Positions 6,349 through 15,241 are shown, numbered from the stretch's first letter. The stretch: 64,000 bases of DNA from DAISIL01 sp036822015 (GCA_036822015.1 DAISIL010000005.1:1-64000); one strand, 5' to 3'. The notes: generated by a model from the letters alone, not told the origin. A program made the numbers and translations.

Positions 6349-9300
6349 ATGAAGGCAAGTCGAATAGGTCTATTTTTTTTTCTGATGGGGTTTAATTTTT
6401 ATGCCTTAGCACAACTCCCCGTGCGTTCGGAGGCTTTTAGCAAAAATCGTGTACAGCATCAAAACTTTCAGTGGCGATACCTGAGTAGTCCTAATTTTGA
6501 CGTGCATTTTTACGGCAAAGGCGAGTCCATTGCTCGGCAGAGCCTACGGATTGCCGAAGAGGAATACCGCTACATCACCCGACAAATTGGCTTTTCGCCC
6601 TATAACAAAATCAAGATTTTTCTTTACGCCTCTGTCTCTGATTTGCAGCAGAGCAACCTGGGAGAGCGCGATCAAGATTTTTCGTTGGGCGGGCAAACCA
6701 ACTTCCAAAAATCCGTCATCGAATTGGCTTTTACGGGGGATCGCAATAGCTACCGCCGCGAGCTAATCCGTGAGATCACTGATGCCTTGTTGTTTGATAT
6801 GATGTACGGCGGTACGCTCAAGGAGACGCTCCAGAGTTCGTACCTGTTGAGTTTGCCGGAGTGGTTCATTTCGGGGGCTTCGGCTTTTGTTACCGAAAAC
6901 TGGAGCCAGGAGATGGATGATTTTGTCCGAACACATCTCTTTGAGCGGCGGTTTGAGAAACCGGATATTTACACGGGTTACCAGGCTACGCACATCGGAC
7001 ATTCGATCTGGAACTACATCGCCCTCAAGTACGGCAACACCGCCGTCGCTAATATCCTCAACCTGACCCGCATCGTCCGCAACGAACGCACGGCTATCCA
7101 GAACTCCCTGGGCATCCCCTACAACACCTTCATTGACCAGTGGCAAGGCTTCTATCGCAGCCAATACAAAGGGCTTTACGAAGAACACCAAAACGCCGCC
7201 CCCACACAAAGCCTCCGCAAACTCGCCTCCCGCTACACCTACCACCAGGTACGCCTTAGCCCGGATGCCGCCCAGATCGCCTACTCCGAAAACTACCGAG
7301 GCTGGTATCGGGTCTGGATAGAACCCGCCACCCCCGAAGGCAACAAACGCCGGAAAGCCTTCCGAGGAGGGCATTATGTCATCAACCAAAAGATAGACCA
7401 ACAAATGCCGCTCCTCGACTGGCAAAACAACCAGACCCTGGCCATGATTAGCACCCGCAACGGCAAAACTATCCTTAGCCTACTCGATCTCCAGACCCGC
7501 AAAGAAACCCGACAGACCTTTGATTACTTCGATAACATCCAGCACTTTGCCTTTGATCCGACGGGATTCCAGATCGTCCTTAGTGCCGAAAATCAGGGAC
7601 AAAACGACCTCTATCTCTACCAAATCCGCAGCAAAAACCTCCAACGCCTCACCAACGACACCTTCGATAACCGATCGCCCGTTTTTTGGGACCAAAACCG
7701 CATCGTCTTCTCCTCCAATCGCACCCTCGATAGCCTCGGCAACGAAGAACCCTCCGATTTTTTCAATCTCTTTGCCCGCGATGCCGAAGGCAAATACCAG
7801 CAACTCACCAATTTTGCTAGCCACGAAAGCCAGCCTTTGGCTGTGGGAGGTGATGAAATCCTTTATTTGAGCGATCAGCGGGGCATACAGCATCTCTTCC
7901 GCTACAACGCCGCCGAAAACACCAACCACCAGATCACCCGATTTTCAGCCGACATTCACGCCTACGATTTCCGACAAAAAAAACTAGCCCTCCGCCAACA
8001 AACGCCCAAAGGAGACCGCATCTTCATCTACCCTGACTTCGACACGCAAACCAATATCTTCACCAACAAAACCGCGCGACAAAATTTCCAGGATCGGCTC
8101 ATGCTCGAGCAGCGACGAAAAACCAGCCGCCCCAGCCCCTCCAAAGAGAAAGAACGACCGGCGACTAGACCCAAAGACAGCACGGCCACCGACTCGACGA
8201 TCAATACCGACGACTACACCTTCGATACCTTCGGAGAGCGCAGTGAGCCACGTCCCAAGCTCCAACAAGCACCTCCACCGCCCAAGGCGGATACCCCCAC
8301 CAGCAAGCTGCCCACCAGCCCGCCAACCACTACGGGACCGCATACCTACCAAAGCCTGTTCTCCTTTGATCGCTCGCTCATTTCGCCTGCCTTCGATGCC
8401 TTCCGCAACCTCGGCTTGCTCCTGGAGGTAGGTATGACCGATGATCTGGAGTCGCATCGCATTGATGCAGGGGTGTTTTTTCAGGGGCTGTTGAGCATCA
8501 ACAATGGTTATTTGTTTGCCCAATACGAGTACCTCGAAAAACGGCTTGATTATCGCATCCGCTACGACCGCTCGGCCATCTCGCTGCTCGAGCCGGTGTA
8601 CGTCCAACGCTACACCCTCAACCAACTGACAGCGACGGTCTCTTATCCGATCAATGTGGTGAGCCGCTTGAGCGTCTCGCCTTTTGTGGCCAACACTCGG
8701 TTTTTGGCCGCCAGTGAGCTAAGCCCGATTGTACAAGCCCTCCCCGATCAGACCGTTTTTTATGGCGGTGCATCGGCGGCTTTTATGCTCGATAACACGA
8801 TCATACGCGGCCCCAACATCCGCAGTGGCTCCCGCCTCAAAGCCGAGATCACGCAGTATTTTGGGGTCAATGAAAGCCAGCGCGGCTTCGGCAACCTAAG
8901 CGTAGATGCCCGCCATTATCGTCCCCTCATTCGGGGGGTCAATCTGGCCGTGCGTTTGGCTTATGGGCAGTTTTATGGACAAAACAGCCAACACAAACAA
9001 TACCGCCTCGGCGGTGTCGATAACTGGGTGTTTCAGCGCGAGGAGAACCGCCGCTCCGATGAGCCTTTCTTCCTTTCCCCCAACGACCCGGAAGCCTTCC
9101 GCCGCGATTTGAGCGATGTGTTGTTCTTGCAATACGCAACTCCCATGCGCGGCTTTGATTACAACAAGCTGGCCGGCAACAACTTCCTGCTCTTCAATGC
9201 CGAAATACGCCTGCCGCTCATCGACTACTTCAACCGCCGATCCATTCGCTCTAAGTTCTTTCAAAACTTTCAGGCGGTTGCCTTCACCGACATTGGCTCG

Positions 9301-9537
9301 GCCTGGACGGGTATCAGTCCCTTCAATCGGGAGAACGCCCTCAACACTGTTTTGATCCAAAATGGACCTTTTGACATCAAAGTATCCAACTTTACCGATC
9401 CTTTCTTGGTTGGATATGGGTTCGGATTGCGCAGCAAAATCCTCAACTACTTCACCCGCTTTGATGTCGCCTGGGGGCTAGAAAACGACGTTGTCCGATC
9501 TCCCAAATTTTATTTGAGCTTAGGTTATGACTTCTAA
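6349..9537 (+). CDS. Outer-membrane fusion: degenerate peptidase-MA domain, TolB-like beta-propeller, Omp85-like barrel
   Basis: The protein has 1062 residues with a signal peptide (MKASRIGLFFFLMGFNFYAL, cut after AQ). Residues about 35-275 resemble the peptidase-MA-like gluzincins (LSLPEWFISGASAFVTE), but the expected HExxH helix reads REITD, so the zinc site appears lost. Residues about 290-560 hold TolB/PD40-type blades: VRLSPDAAQIAYS, FAFDPTGFQIVLS, FWDQNRIVFSSNR and VGGDEILYLSDQRG. A Pro-rich linker (about 590-670) leads to a barrel (about 690-1062) with Omp85-type motifs YRLGGVDNW, FTDIGSAW and GFGLRSKI, ending in an aromatic YDF. It probably acts in outer-membrane assembly or surface transport; the function is unproven. 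Its end overlaps apbE by 11 bases. Confidence 0.82.
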   Translation: MKASRIGLFFFLMGFNFYALAQLPVRSEAFSKNRVQHQNFQWRYLSSPNFDVHFYGKGESIARQSLRIAEEEYRYITRQIGFSPYNKIKIFLYASVSDLQQSNLGERDQDFSLGGQTNFQKSVIELAFTGDRNSYRRELIREITDALLFDMMYGGTLKETLQSSYLLSLPEWFISGASAFVTENWSQEMDDFVRTHLFERRFEKPDIYTGYQATHIGHSIWNYIALKYGNTAVANILNLTRIVRNERTAIQNSLGIPYNTFIDQWQGFYRSQYKGLYEEHQNAAPTQSLRKLASRYTYHQVRLSPDAAQIAYSENYRGWYRVWIEPATPEGNKRRKAFRGGHYVINQKIDQQMPLLDWQNNQTLAMISTRNGKTILSLLDLQTRKETRQTFDYFDNIQHFAFDPTGFQIVLSAENQGQNDLYLYQIRSKNLQRLTNDTFDNRSPVFWDQNRIVFSSNRTLDSLGNEEPSDFFNLFARDAEGKYQQLTNFASHESQPLAVGGDEILYLSDQRGIQHLFRYNAAENTNHQITRFSADIHAYDFRQKKLALRQQTPKGDRIFIYPDFDTQTNIFTNKTARQNFQDRLMLEQRRKTSRPSPSKEKERPATRPKDSTATDSTINTDDYTFDTFGERSEPRPKLQQAPPPPKADTPTSKLPTSPPTTTGPHTYQSLFSFDRSLISPAFDAFRNLGLLLEVGMTDDLESHRIDAGVFFQGLLSINNGYLFAQYEYLEKRLDYRIRYDRSAISLLEPVYVQRYTLNQLTATVSYPINVVSRLSVSPFVANTRFLAASELSPIVQALPDQTVFYGGASAAFMLDNTIIRGPNIRSGSRLKAEITQYFGVNESQRGFGNLSVDARHYRPLIRGVNLAVRLAYGQFYGQNSQHKQYRLGGVDNWVFQREENRRSDEPFFLSPNDPEAFRRDLSDVLFLQYATPMRGFDYNKLAGNNFLLFNAEIRLPLIDYFNRRSIRSKFFQNFQAVAFTDIGSAWTGISPFNRENALNTVLIQNGPFDIKVSNFTDPFLVGYGFGLRSKILNYFTRFDVAWGLENDVVRSPKFYLSLGYDF

Positions 9538-10618
9538 CGAACAGCAACAACGAAAAGCCTACCAACGCAAAAACCTCATCTACGGCTTTGGTCTCCTGAC
9601 TTTGATGGGCATCGTCTATCTCTACCGAAACGCCCAAGCACCACCGCCGCCCCAGCCAGCTACGAAAAACCTGATCTACTTTTCGGGCCAGACCATGGGA
9701 CGGATCACCTACAACGTCAAGTACATCGACCCCACCCAAACCAACTATCAGGGGCAGGTAGATGAGCTGCTCCGGGCTTTCAATCAAAGCCTTTCGACTT
9801 ACATCCCCGATTCGGAGATTAGCCGCTTCAATGCCCCTGATAGCGATACCCTGACCTTTGAAAGTCCGTACTTTCCTGTCGTCCTGGTTTCGGCGCGGCG
9901 TGTCTGGGAGATTACCGAAGGTGCCTTTGATCCGACGGTTTTCCCGCTCGTAAGTGCCTGGGGTTTTGGCCCCAACAAAAAAGACACTCTCCCCGAGACG
10001 GCCGTCGATTCGCTCCTGGGGCTAGTCAATTTCCCCGCCCTGGGCTTTGATGCGGAAAAGGTCTGGAAGAGCGATACCCGCATCCAACTCGATTTTAGTG
10101 CCATCGCGAAGGGGCAGGCCGTTGATGTAGTGGCTGACTTTTTGGCGCAACAGGGCATCCAAAATTATCTCGTCGAGATCGGTGGAGAGCTACGCGCCGC
10201 CGGCAAAAACGACAAAGGAGAAGCCTGGACGGTGGGCATCGAAGACCCCATCAAGGCCGGTGCTGGGGAGCGTGCGCTCCTGGCGCGGCTCTCTTTGGAT
10301 GGCAAAGGCATGGCGACTTCGGGCAACTACCGCAATTTTTACTACAAAAATGGACGACGGTATGTCCATACGATTGATCCCAAAACGGGCTTTCCCATCG
10401 AGCATCAACTGCTAAGCGTATCCGTCATCGCGCCTACGTGCATGGAAGCCGATGCCTTCGCGACGGCTTTTATGGTCATGGGCCTCGAAAAAGCCCAACA
10501 AATCATCGCCAACCAGCCCCAACTCCAAGCCTTTTTTATCTACGAAACGGAATCCGGCATCCAAACAGCCGTTACGCCGGGGCTATCGGTAGAGCGGCTG
10601 GATGCCCCCAAACCTTAG
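9527..10618 (+). CDS. apbE: FAD:protein FMN transferase (ApbE)
   Basis: ApbE attaches FMN covalently to a Thr or Ser of target proteins, such as RnfG/NqrC-type subunits, using FAD and Mg2+. The 363-residue protein has an N-terminal membrane helix (NLIYGFGLLTLMGIVYLY) that anchors it on the periplasmic side. Family motifs follow: SGQTMGRITYNVKY, LSTYIPDSEISRFN, DFSAIAKGQAVDVVADFL, NYLVEIGGELRAAG, ATSGNYR, HTIDPKTGFP and CMEADAFATAFMVMG. No flavin-carrying target gene is nearby. Its start lies inside the end of the preceding gene, implying coupled translation, and trpF follows after 5 bases. Confidence 0.95.
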   Translation: MTSNEQQQRKAYQRKNLIYGFGLLTLMGIVYLYRNAQAPPPPQPATKNLIYFSGQTMGRITYNVKYIDPTQTNYQGQVDELLRAFNQSLSTYIPDSEISRFNAPDSDTLTFESPYFPVVLVSARRVWEITEGAFDPTVFPLVSAWGFGPNKKDTLPETAVDSLLGLVNFPALGFDAEKVWKSDTRIQLDFSAIAKGQAVDVVADFLAQQGIQNYLVEIGGELRAAGKNDKGEAWTVGIEDPIKAGAGERALLARLSLDGKGMATSGNYRNFYYKNGRRYVHTIDPKTGFPIEHQLLSVSVIAPTCMEADAFATAFMVMGLEKAQQIIANQPQLQAFFIYETESGIQTAVTPGLSVERLDAPKP

Positions 10619-10623
10619 TACTC

Positions 10624-11244
10624 ATGCCTGATCTACTCAAAATCTGTGGGCTTCGGGATAACTTCGCGGAGGTCGTTGCGGCGACGAAGCCGGACCTTGC
10701 CGGGCTGATTTTTTATCCACCTTCGCCGCGCCATGTCCATACGCCGCCGCCTTATCCTGTCTCCGATACGCGGCGTGTGGGGGTGTTTGTCAGCCATCGC
10801 TTACCCGAAATGCGTACCATCGCTAAGGATTTTGACTTGCATGGCATTCAGCTACACGGCGATCAGGATACGGATACGGCGGATGCCCTTCGGGCGGATG
10901 GATTGCTGGTTATCAAGGCCATTCGGGTACAAGCTGCCTCCGATATAGCCCAAGCCCAGGCCTGGCAAGGGCATTGCGATTACTTGCTCTTCGATGCCCA
11001 CGGCAAGCGATATGGCGGCAATGGCATCCGCTTCGATTGGGACTTGTTGCGCCACTACACCGGAGAAACGCCGTTTTTTTTGAGTGGTGGCATCGGGCCC
11101 GACGATGCCCCAGCCCTGCGTGCCTTTGTGCATCCGGCTTATGTTGGCATCGACATCAACAGTGGCTTTGAGGAAGCTCCCGCCAAAAAATCCGTATCTT
11201 CGATTCAATATTTTCTTCAACAACTTAAAGCAAACGCACGATGA
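10624..11244 (+). CDS. trpF: Phosphoribosylanthranilate isomerase (TrpF)
   Basis: TrpF is a cytoplasmic TIM-barrel enzyme that converts N-(5-phosphoribosyl)anthranilate to CdRP in tryptophan synthesis. The 206-residue protein, at the family's usual length, shows LKICGL (general-base Cys), AGLIFYPPSPRHV, VGVFVSH, IQLHGDQD, LLFDAHG, RFDWDLL, FLSGGIGPDDA and the closing phosphate-binding GIDINSGFEEAP with K. The start is the ATG at 10624, five bases after the apbE stop; the upstream in-frame extension lies inside apbE. No other trp gene is in the window. Its stop overlaps the next start by four bases. Confidence 0.95.
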   Translation: MPDLLKICGLRDNFAEVVAATKPDLAGLIFYPPSPRHVHTPPPYPVSDTRRVGVFVSHRLPEMRTIAKDFDLHGIQLHGDQDTDTADALRADGLLVIKAIRVQAASDIAQAQAWQGHCDYLLFDAHGKRYGGNGIRFDWDLLRHYTGETPFFLSGGIGPDDAPALRAFVHPAYVGIDINSGFEEAPAKKSVSSIQYFLQQLKANAR

Positions 11245-11801
11245 AACGACTGACCTTTTATTTGCTGCTGAGCCTTCTTTTGCCTTTGGGGGTGGTGGCC
11301 CAGGACGACGAAAAACCAGAGGCAGCGCAGGAGCGCGATGCACCCCTCCTCAATCGGGTATTTTTTGGAGGTAACTTTTCAGCCAACATCGGCAACTTCA
11401 ACACCTTCATCAATGTCTCTCCACGGGTAGGCTACCGGATCACGGATCAGCTATCGGCGGGTGTGGGCCTGACGTACATGTACTGGCGTACACAAAACGT
11501 ATTTTTTGGGCAGCCCTTCAATACCTCCATCTATGGTGGCAATTTGTTTTCGACGTTTTTTATCACGGATCGGATATTTTCACACGCCGAGTTTGAGGTC
11601 TTGTCCGTAGAAAACTTTGATCCCAACCTGGAGGAGCGACGCACAACGGTTCCGGGCTTGTTTTTGGGGGGCGGCTATGCTGTGCCTTTGGGGCGGCGTT
11701 CTTCGCTGAACTTGATGGTGTTGTATAACGTCTTGTACCGTGATCGGGTCGCCTCGCCCTACACCAGCCCGATTGATGTGCGGGTAGGCTTTCAACTTTA
11801 A
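11241..11801 (+). CDS. Secreted outer-membrane beta-barrel protein, unnamed
   Basis: The protein has 186 residues with signal peptide MKRLTFYLLLSLLLPLGVVA, cut before QDDEKPEAAQ. The mature part reads like a small barrel: alternating strands such as FFGGNFSANIGNF, VGYRITDQLSAGVGLTYMYW and LFLGGGYAVPLGRRSSLNLM, ending with VRVGFQL, an aromatic/hydrophobic C-terminal residue typical of outer-membrane proteins. Its ATG overlaps the trpF stop (ATGA), so it shares the apbE-trpF transcript. Function unknown. Confidence 0.72.
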   Translation: MKRLTFYLLLSLLLPLGVVAQDDEKPEAAQERDAPLLNRVFFGGNFSANIGNFNTFINVSPRVGYRITDQLSAGVGLTYMYWRTQNVFFGQPFNTSIYGGNLFSTFFITDRIFSHAEFEVLSVENFDPNLEERRTTVPGLFLGGGYAVPLGRRSSLNLMVLYNVLYRDRVASPYTSPIDVRVGFQL

Positions 11802-11868
11802 AAAGTTACATCTTTTCTTGCTGTATTGCGTATAAAACGTATCATTCACTAAACGATCAGTTACTGCT

Positions 11869-12513
11869 ATGGTATTTTTTCGGCATTTTTTATTGGCGAT
11901 AAGCCTTTTGTTTTTTTCACAACTGGCTGTTGCACAGGATTTTCACTTCGGAACTAAGTTAGGACTAAACTTAGCCAGTTTTTCTACCGATCTTAGTGCG
12001 CAGTCGGCGGTAGGTTTTCATGTGGGTACGTTTGCTTCTGTGGAGCTGGGCAAGTTTGGGGTTCGTCCCGAGCTGATGGTCTCGACCAAAGGCGGCGAAA
12101 CAACACTGAACTTTAAGCGTCCTCTGGATAACGCAGACGCGATCCTGAAAAGCGAAATCAACCTATGGTATCTGGATTTTCCGGTACTGCTAGAATACAA
12201 AGTACTGCCTTTCATGCGTTTGCAGGCGGGGCCGCAACTGTCGCTGCTCATCACGGATGAAGTTACGAACAGTGTTGTCGTGGCCGGACAGAGGCAAAGC
12301 GTAGCGGGTTCTCTCTTCGATTTTGAGTCCTTGGATGTGGGGCTTGCCGTAGGCGTGGGTTTTAACTTTTTGATGTTTGATATGGGCTTGCGCTATAATG
12401 TCGGTCTGGCTACGGTCTCGGAACTCTCTAATCCTGAGTTTTTGGGGAACCGTGAAAACTACGACCTCCGCAACGGGGTGTTTCAGGTATCGTTGGGGTA
12501 TCGCTTCAAATAG
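11869..12513 (+). CDS. Outer-membrane beta-barrel protein (PorT-like/OMP_b-brl_2 type)
   Basis: The protein has 214 residues with signal peptide MVFFRHFLLAISLLFFSQLA, cut after VAQ. The mature sequence has the pattern of the Bacteroidota 'porin family' barrels: FHFGTKLGLNLASF, VGFHVGTFASVELGKFGVRPEL, then LDFPVLLEYK (a hallmark of this group), MRLQAGPQLSLLI and VGVGFNFLMFDMGLRYNVGL, ending VSLGYRFK. Such proteins sit in the outer membrane; individual roles are mostly unknown. It lies 67 bases after the preceding barrel gene and is followed by a bidirectional terminator. Confidence 0.8.
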   Translation: MVFFRHFLLAISLLFFSQLAVAQDFHFGTKLGLNLASFSTDLSAQSAVGFHVGTFASVELGKFGVRPELMVSTKGGETTLNFKRPLDNADAILKSEINLWYLDFPVLLEYKVLPFMRLQAGPQLSLLITDEVTNSVVVAGQRQSVAGSLFDFESLDVGLAVGVGFNFLMFDMGLRYNVGLATVSELSNPEFLGNRENYDLRNGVFQVSLGYRFK

Positions 12514-12524
12514 ACATCCAACAA

Positions 12525-12563
12525 AAAAAGCCCGATACTTGCTGTGAAGTGTCGGGCTTTTTG
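12525..12563. terminator. Bidirectional terminator
   Basis: AAAAAGCCCGATACTT (12525-12540) pairs with AAGTGTCGGGCTTTTT (12547-12562) with one T/G position. Both strands end in a T run. It serves the plus-strand barrel gene and the convergent minus-strand bacilliredoxin gene. Confidence 0.85.
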
Positions 12564-12568
12564 TTCAT

Positions 12569-12988
12569 TTATTGGCAATAGTTAGCAAAAACTTCTACCA
12601 GATGGTCAGCGATCATCTCGGCTGATCGTCCTTCGATGTGGTGGCGTTCGATCAGGTGTACCAGTTCGCCGTCCTTAAAGAGTGCCATCGAAGGCGAGGA
12701 GGGCGGATAGGGGAGCATGTACTCTCGGGCCTTGTTGGTGGCGGCTTTATCCACGCCCGCAAAAACTGTGGCTACACGTTCGGGTTTGATGGCGGCTTTT
12801 TCTAGGGCGAGTTTTGCCCCTGGACGCGCGGCTCCGGCGGCACAGCCACAAACTGAATTGACGACCAGGAGTGTTGTGCCAGTGGGCTGCTCGAGGAGTT
12901 CGGTTACGGCATCGGGCGTGTCCAGATCAAGGAAGCCGGCATCGGTTAAGTCGCGCTTCATGGGCGCAGTGAGGTGTTCGGGATACAT
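12569..12988 (-). CDS. Bacilliredoxin (BrxA/BrxB family, DUF1094)
   Basis: The protein has 139 residues, the family's usual length. It opens MYPEHLTAPMKRDLTDAGF and carries the redox motif Cys-Gly-Cys at 47-49 (VNSVCGCAAGAARPG). Other family features are TVFAGVDKAATNKAREYMLP, PSSPSMALFKDGELVHLIERHHIEGR and the C-terminal MIADHL. Bacilliredoxins remove bacillithiol from mixed disulfides on proteins in the cytoplasm. Whether this organism makes bacillithiol cannot be seen here. The neighbour upstream is a SufT-like Fe-S factor, and OxyR is also in this window, so a thiol-stress role is plausible. Confidence 0.92.
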   Translation of the reverse strand: MYPEHLTAPMKRDLTDAGFLDLDTPDAVTELLEQPTGTTLLVVNSVCGCAAGAARPGAKLALEKAAIKPERVATVFAGVDKAATNKAREYMLPYPPSSPSMALFKDGELVHLIERHHIEGRSAEMIADHLVEVFANYCQ

Positions 12989-13025
12989 CTATACACGTTG
13001 TTTTTTGTGAAAAAAAGTCAATCAA

Positions 13026-13352
13026 TCAAAGAAAACCGAGTTCAAGTTTGGCTGCCTCCGACATCATCTCGGGCGAATAGGGCGGATCAAAGGTGAGTTC
13101 GACATGAACGTCTTGTATATCGGGCAAGGACTTGACCTTTTGGTGTACCTCACTCGGAATCTCCTCTGCCGAAGGGCAGTTGGGTGAGGTGAGGGTCATC
13201 AGGATATGCACGTTTTTTTCGGCGGCATCCGGCTTGACCTCAAAAACATTAACCTCATAAATCAGCCCCAACTCGTAGATATTAACGGGTATTTCAGGAT
13301 CATAGATTTCCCTTAGGGCATCTATCACTTGATCGCGTACATGAACAGCCAT
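13026..13352 (-). CDS. Fe-S cluster assembly factor (MIP18/SufT/PaaD-like, DUF59)
   Basis: The protein has 108 residues and one MIP18 domain: VIDALREIYDPEIPVNIYELGLIY in the first third, then LMTLTSPNCPSAEEIP with the conserved Cys59, then VHVELTFDPPYSPEMMSE. Members help mature or insert Fe-S clusters into client proteins (SufT) or activate the phenylacetate oxygenase (PaaD); no paa genes are here, so the SufT-type role is likelier. It sits 37 bases upstream of the bacilliredoxin gene on the same strand and could be co-transcribed with it. Confidence 0.9.
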   Translation of the reverse strand: MAVHVRDQVIDALREIYDPEIPVNIYELGLIYEVNVFEVKPDAAEKNVHILMTLTSPNCPSAEEIPSEVHQKVKSLPDIQDVHVELTFDPPYSPEMMSEAAKLELGFL

Positions 13353-13447
13353 ACAAAGAACAGTTTAGAAACATTTTACATAAAACGATTTTCGCCGATA
13401 GATGTTTGTCTGTTTTTTTCGTTATCTTGTCGAAAAGAAGAGAAGTG

Positions 13448-14281
13448 ATGCGACAGCTAATTTTTTGTTGGATACTCCTATGGGCCGCCGCCACGGTGAT
13501 GCCTTCGGAGGTGGCCGCCCAACAGCGCATGGAAAAGCGAAAGTTCTTTTGGCACAAAAAACGCAGTAGCCTTTTTTCTCGTAAGACCCGATGCCCACGA
13601 CTAGACGTAAGCAAATCGGGGCAGCCCAAACTCTCTAAGCGCGAACGCCGCAAACTCGAAGCCCGCAACAGCCAGATCACCCAAAGTGTCAATCAGAAAA
13701 TATGGGCCGAAGAGCTACAAAAACTAGCCGAAGAAAAGCGAGACCAAAGCCCGCCTGCCTCCATGACGGGTAGCGAGACAACGGTAATGGAGGTCTTTAG
13801 CCTCGAACGCGCCAGCGTAAGCCCACCTCCCATCACAAAAACCGAAACCCCGGTAAAAAAAACACCGCCTCCCGAGTCGTCCACGGTAAGCACGCCCACA
13901 CCCCTACCAGCAGCAGCCCCTACCACGGAAAAGAAAAAAACGCCAGAAAAGCGTAAAGGTGCCGCCTGGTTTGTCTCCGATACGCCCATCACTGAAGCCA
14001 TGGAGACCTTTACTTTTGGCAGCGACGAAGAGGAGTTTGGGGAACCGGACAAGAAACTCATGGAAAAATTAGCCCGCCAATATCGCTACGGCTTCTTGAT
14101 CTATCTGGTCGAACAACTCAACAAAGCCGATATGGACAGCGGACGTGTGATGACTTATCGCCGCATGAACCGTATCAAAACACTCCTTGTGGCTAACTAT
14201 GGCGTGGATTCGGATGCCATCTTCTTGACGCAGGCTTCACCAACAAACGCACCTTCCTCGATCAGTATCGAACTCAAATAA
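13448..14281 (+). CDS. Secreted Pro/Thr- and Lys/Arg-rich protein, unknown
   Basis: The protein has 277 residues from the ATG at 13448, with a signal peptide (MRQLIFCWILLWAAATVMPS, cut after EVAAQ). The mature part starts very basic (RMEKRKFFWHKKRSSLFSRK, KLSKRERRKLEARN). It then has a low-complexity Pro/Thr linker (about 125-170) and an ordered C-terminal segment (about 180-277) with KLMEKLARQYRYGFLIYLVEQL and YRRMNRIKTLLVANYGVDSD. I do not recognise the family. An in-frame start at 13406 would add 14 charged residues before the signal peptide and is less likely. Probably periplasmic. Confidence 0.6.
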   Translation: MRQLIFCWILLWAAATVMPSEVAAQQRMEKRKFFWHKKRSSLFSRKTRCPRLDVSKSGQPKLSKRERRKLEARNSQITQSVNQKIWAEELQKLAEEKRDQSPPASMTGSETTVMEVFSLERASVSPPPITKTETPVKKTPPPESSTVSTPTPLPAAAPTTEKKKTPEKRKGAAWFVSDTPITEAMETFTFGSDEEEFGEPDKKLMEKLARQYRYGFLIYLVEQLNKADMDSGRVMTYRRMNRIKTLLVANYGVDSDAIFLTQASPTNAPSSISIELK

Positions 14282-14283
14282 AA

Positions 14284-14317
14284 AATCCTTCTTTTCCCGA
14301 AATGGAAAAGAAGGATT
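14284..14317 (-). terminator. Terminator, mainly for the minus-strand gene
   Basis: AATCCTTCTTTTCC (14284-14297) and GGAAAAGAAGGATT (14304-14317) form a perfect 14-bp stem with a 6-base loop. On the minus strand a TTTTTATTT tract follows. It lies between convergent genes ending at 14281 and 14345. Confidence 0.75.
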
Positions 14318-14344
14318 CTTATCAAAGGGAATGATAGAAAAAGT

Positions 14345-15184
14345 TTATCGAACGTGTTTCTTGCGAATGGCAGCTACCAGGCTGGTGATGGAAAGTACAT
14401 CGTCGTTGCTGATGTTGACAACGTTTTTGCCGCCACCCGTGATAACAGCTTCACCATCAACGATTTTGGTTTCTGACTTACCTCCCGTAGAAACGATACT
14501 TACGTTCTTGTATGCCTGCTCGAGTTGCCCGAAGTCGCGGAGCAAACCAGCATAGCCAGGCTTATCTTTGTACATATTCATCACTTTCATCAGTTGCTCG
14601 AGGGCGATTTTTTGTTCACCGATGCGCTCTTTGAGTTTATCGTTGCCCGCTTCTGCGTAAGTTGCCGTTGCCAAATGCAGGCCTTCGAGCCAGCTACCGG
14701 CCACAAAAAGCAAGCTTAGATGCTCTCGTCCATCGCGTTGAAGTTGTTTGTTTACTTTTTCGAGGCTTTGGGTAGAGGAAAGCAAAAGCTGATCGACGTT
14801 GCTGGCGTTGGCGGCTTCACGGATCGTTTCTTCATCCAGAAACTGCCCGATGGAAAGGGCGTTAGCCAGTTCCTTGATGGCTCCGAGGTAATCCAGGGCA
14901 TCGACGTTGCGGCCATACAAAGACGCAAAACCGAGATCGGCAGCATAGATACCCAGGTTCAGCGCACGGTCATAGGACGTGGTGTAGTTGGATACTTTCT
15001 TGCTATCGTTGAGCAGGCTGCGTTTGTAGGACGCATTTTGGCTTTTGATGAGCGAAGACAACTCAACGGGCGAAGGAATGGAGTTGATTAAGTCCACGAT
15101 GTCGTCCTTTTGGGCCCGAGCAAAGGGCTGAATCAGTAAGAGGGCTAGGCTCAAGGAGAAGGCATTCAAAAATAGTTTTTTCAT
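14345..15184 (-). CDS. Periplasmic/envelope protein of unknown function
   Basis: The protein has 279 residues with signal peptide MKKLFLNAFSLSLALLLIQP, cut after FARA. The mature protein looks all-helical: DIVDLINSIPSPVELSSLIK, NYTTSYDRALNLGIYAADLGFASLYGR, LSIGQFLDEETIREAANASN, LFVAGSWLEGLHLATATYAE, ending with VISNDDVLSITSLVAAIRKK. Proteins of this look are common in Bacteroidota, but I know no function for them. The start at 15184 is supported by a promoter-like pair 27-57 bases upstream; an in-frame ATG at 15241 would overlap that promoter. Confidence 0.72.
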   Translation of the reverse strand: MKKLFLNAFSLSLALLLIQPFARAQKDDIVDLINSIPSPVELSSLIKSQNASYKRSLLNDSKKVSNYTTSYDRALNLGIYAADLGFASLYGRNVDALDYLGAIKELANALSIGQFLDEETIREAANASNVDQLLLSSTQSLEKVNKQLQRDGREHLSLLFVAGSWLEGLHLATATYAEAGNDKLKERIGEQKIALEQLMKVMNMYKDKPGYAGLLRDFGQLEQAYKNVSIVSTGGKSETKIVDGEAVITGGGKNVVNISNDDVLSITSLVAAIRKKHVR

Positions 15185-15210
15185 GATGATTTGAATTATG
15201 TTTGCAAGGT

Positions 15211-15241
15211 CAAAAATGGCACACCTGTACACGGGCCTCAA
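15211..15241 (-). promoter_or_regulatory. Promoter candidate for the envelope protein gene
   Basis: On the minus strand: TTG at 15241-15239, a 20-base spacer, then CATTTTTG at 15218-15211, one mismatch from TAnnTTTG. The ATG is 27 bases downstream. Confidence 0.45.
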
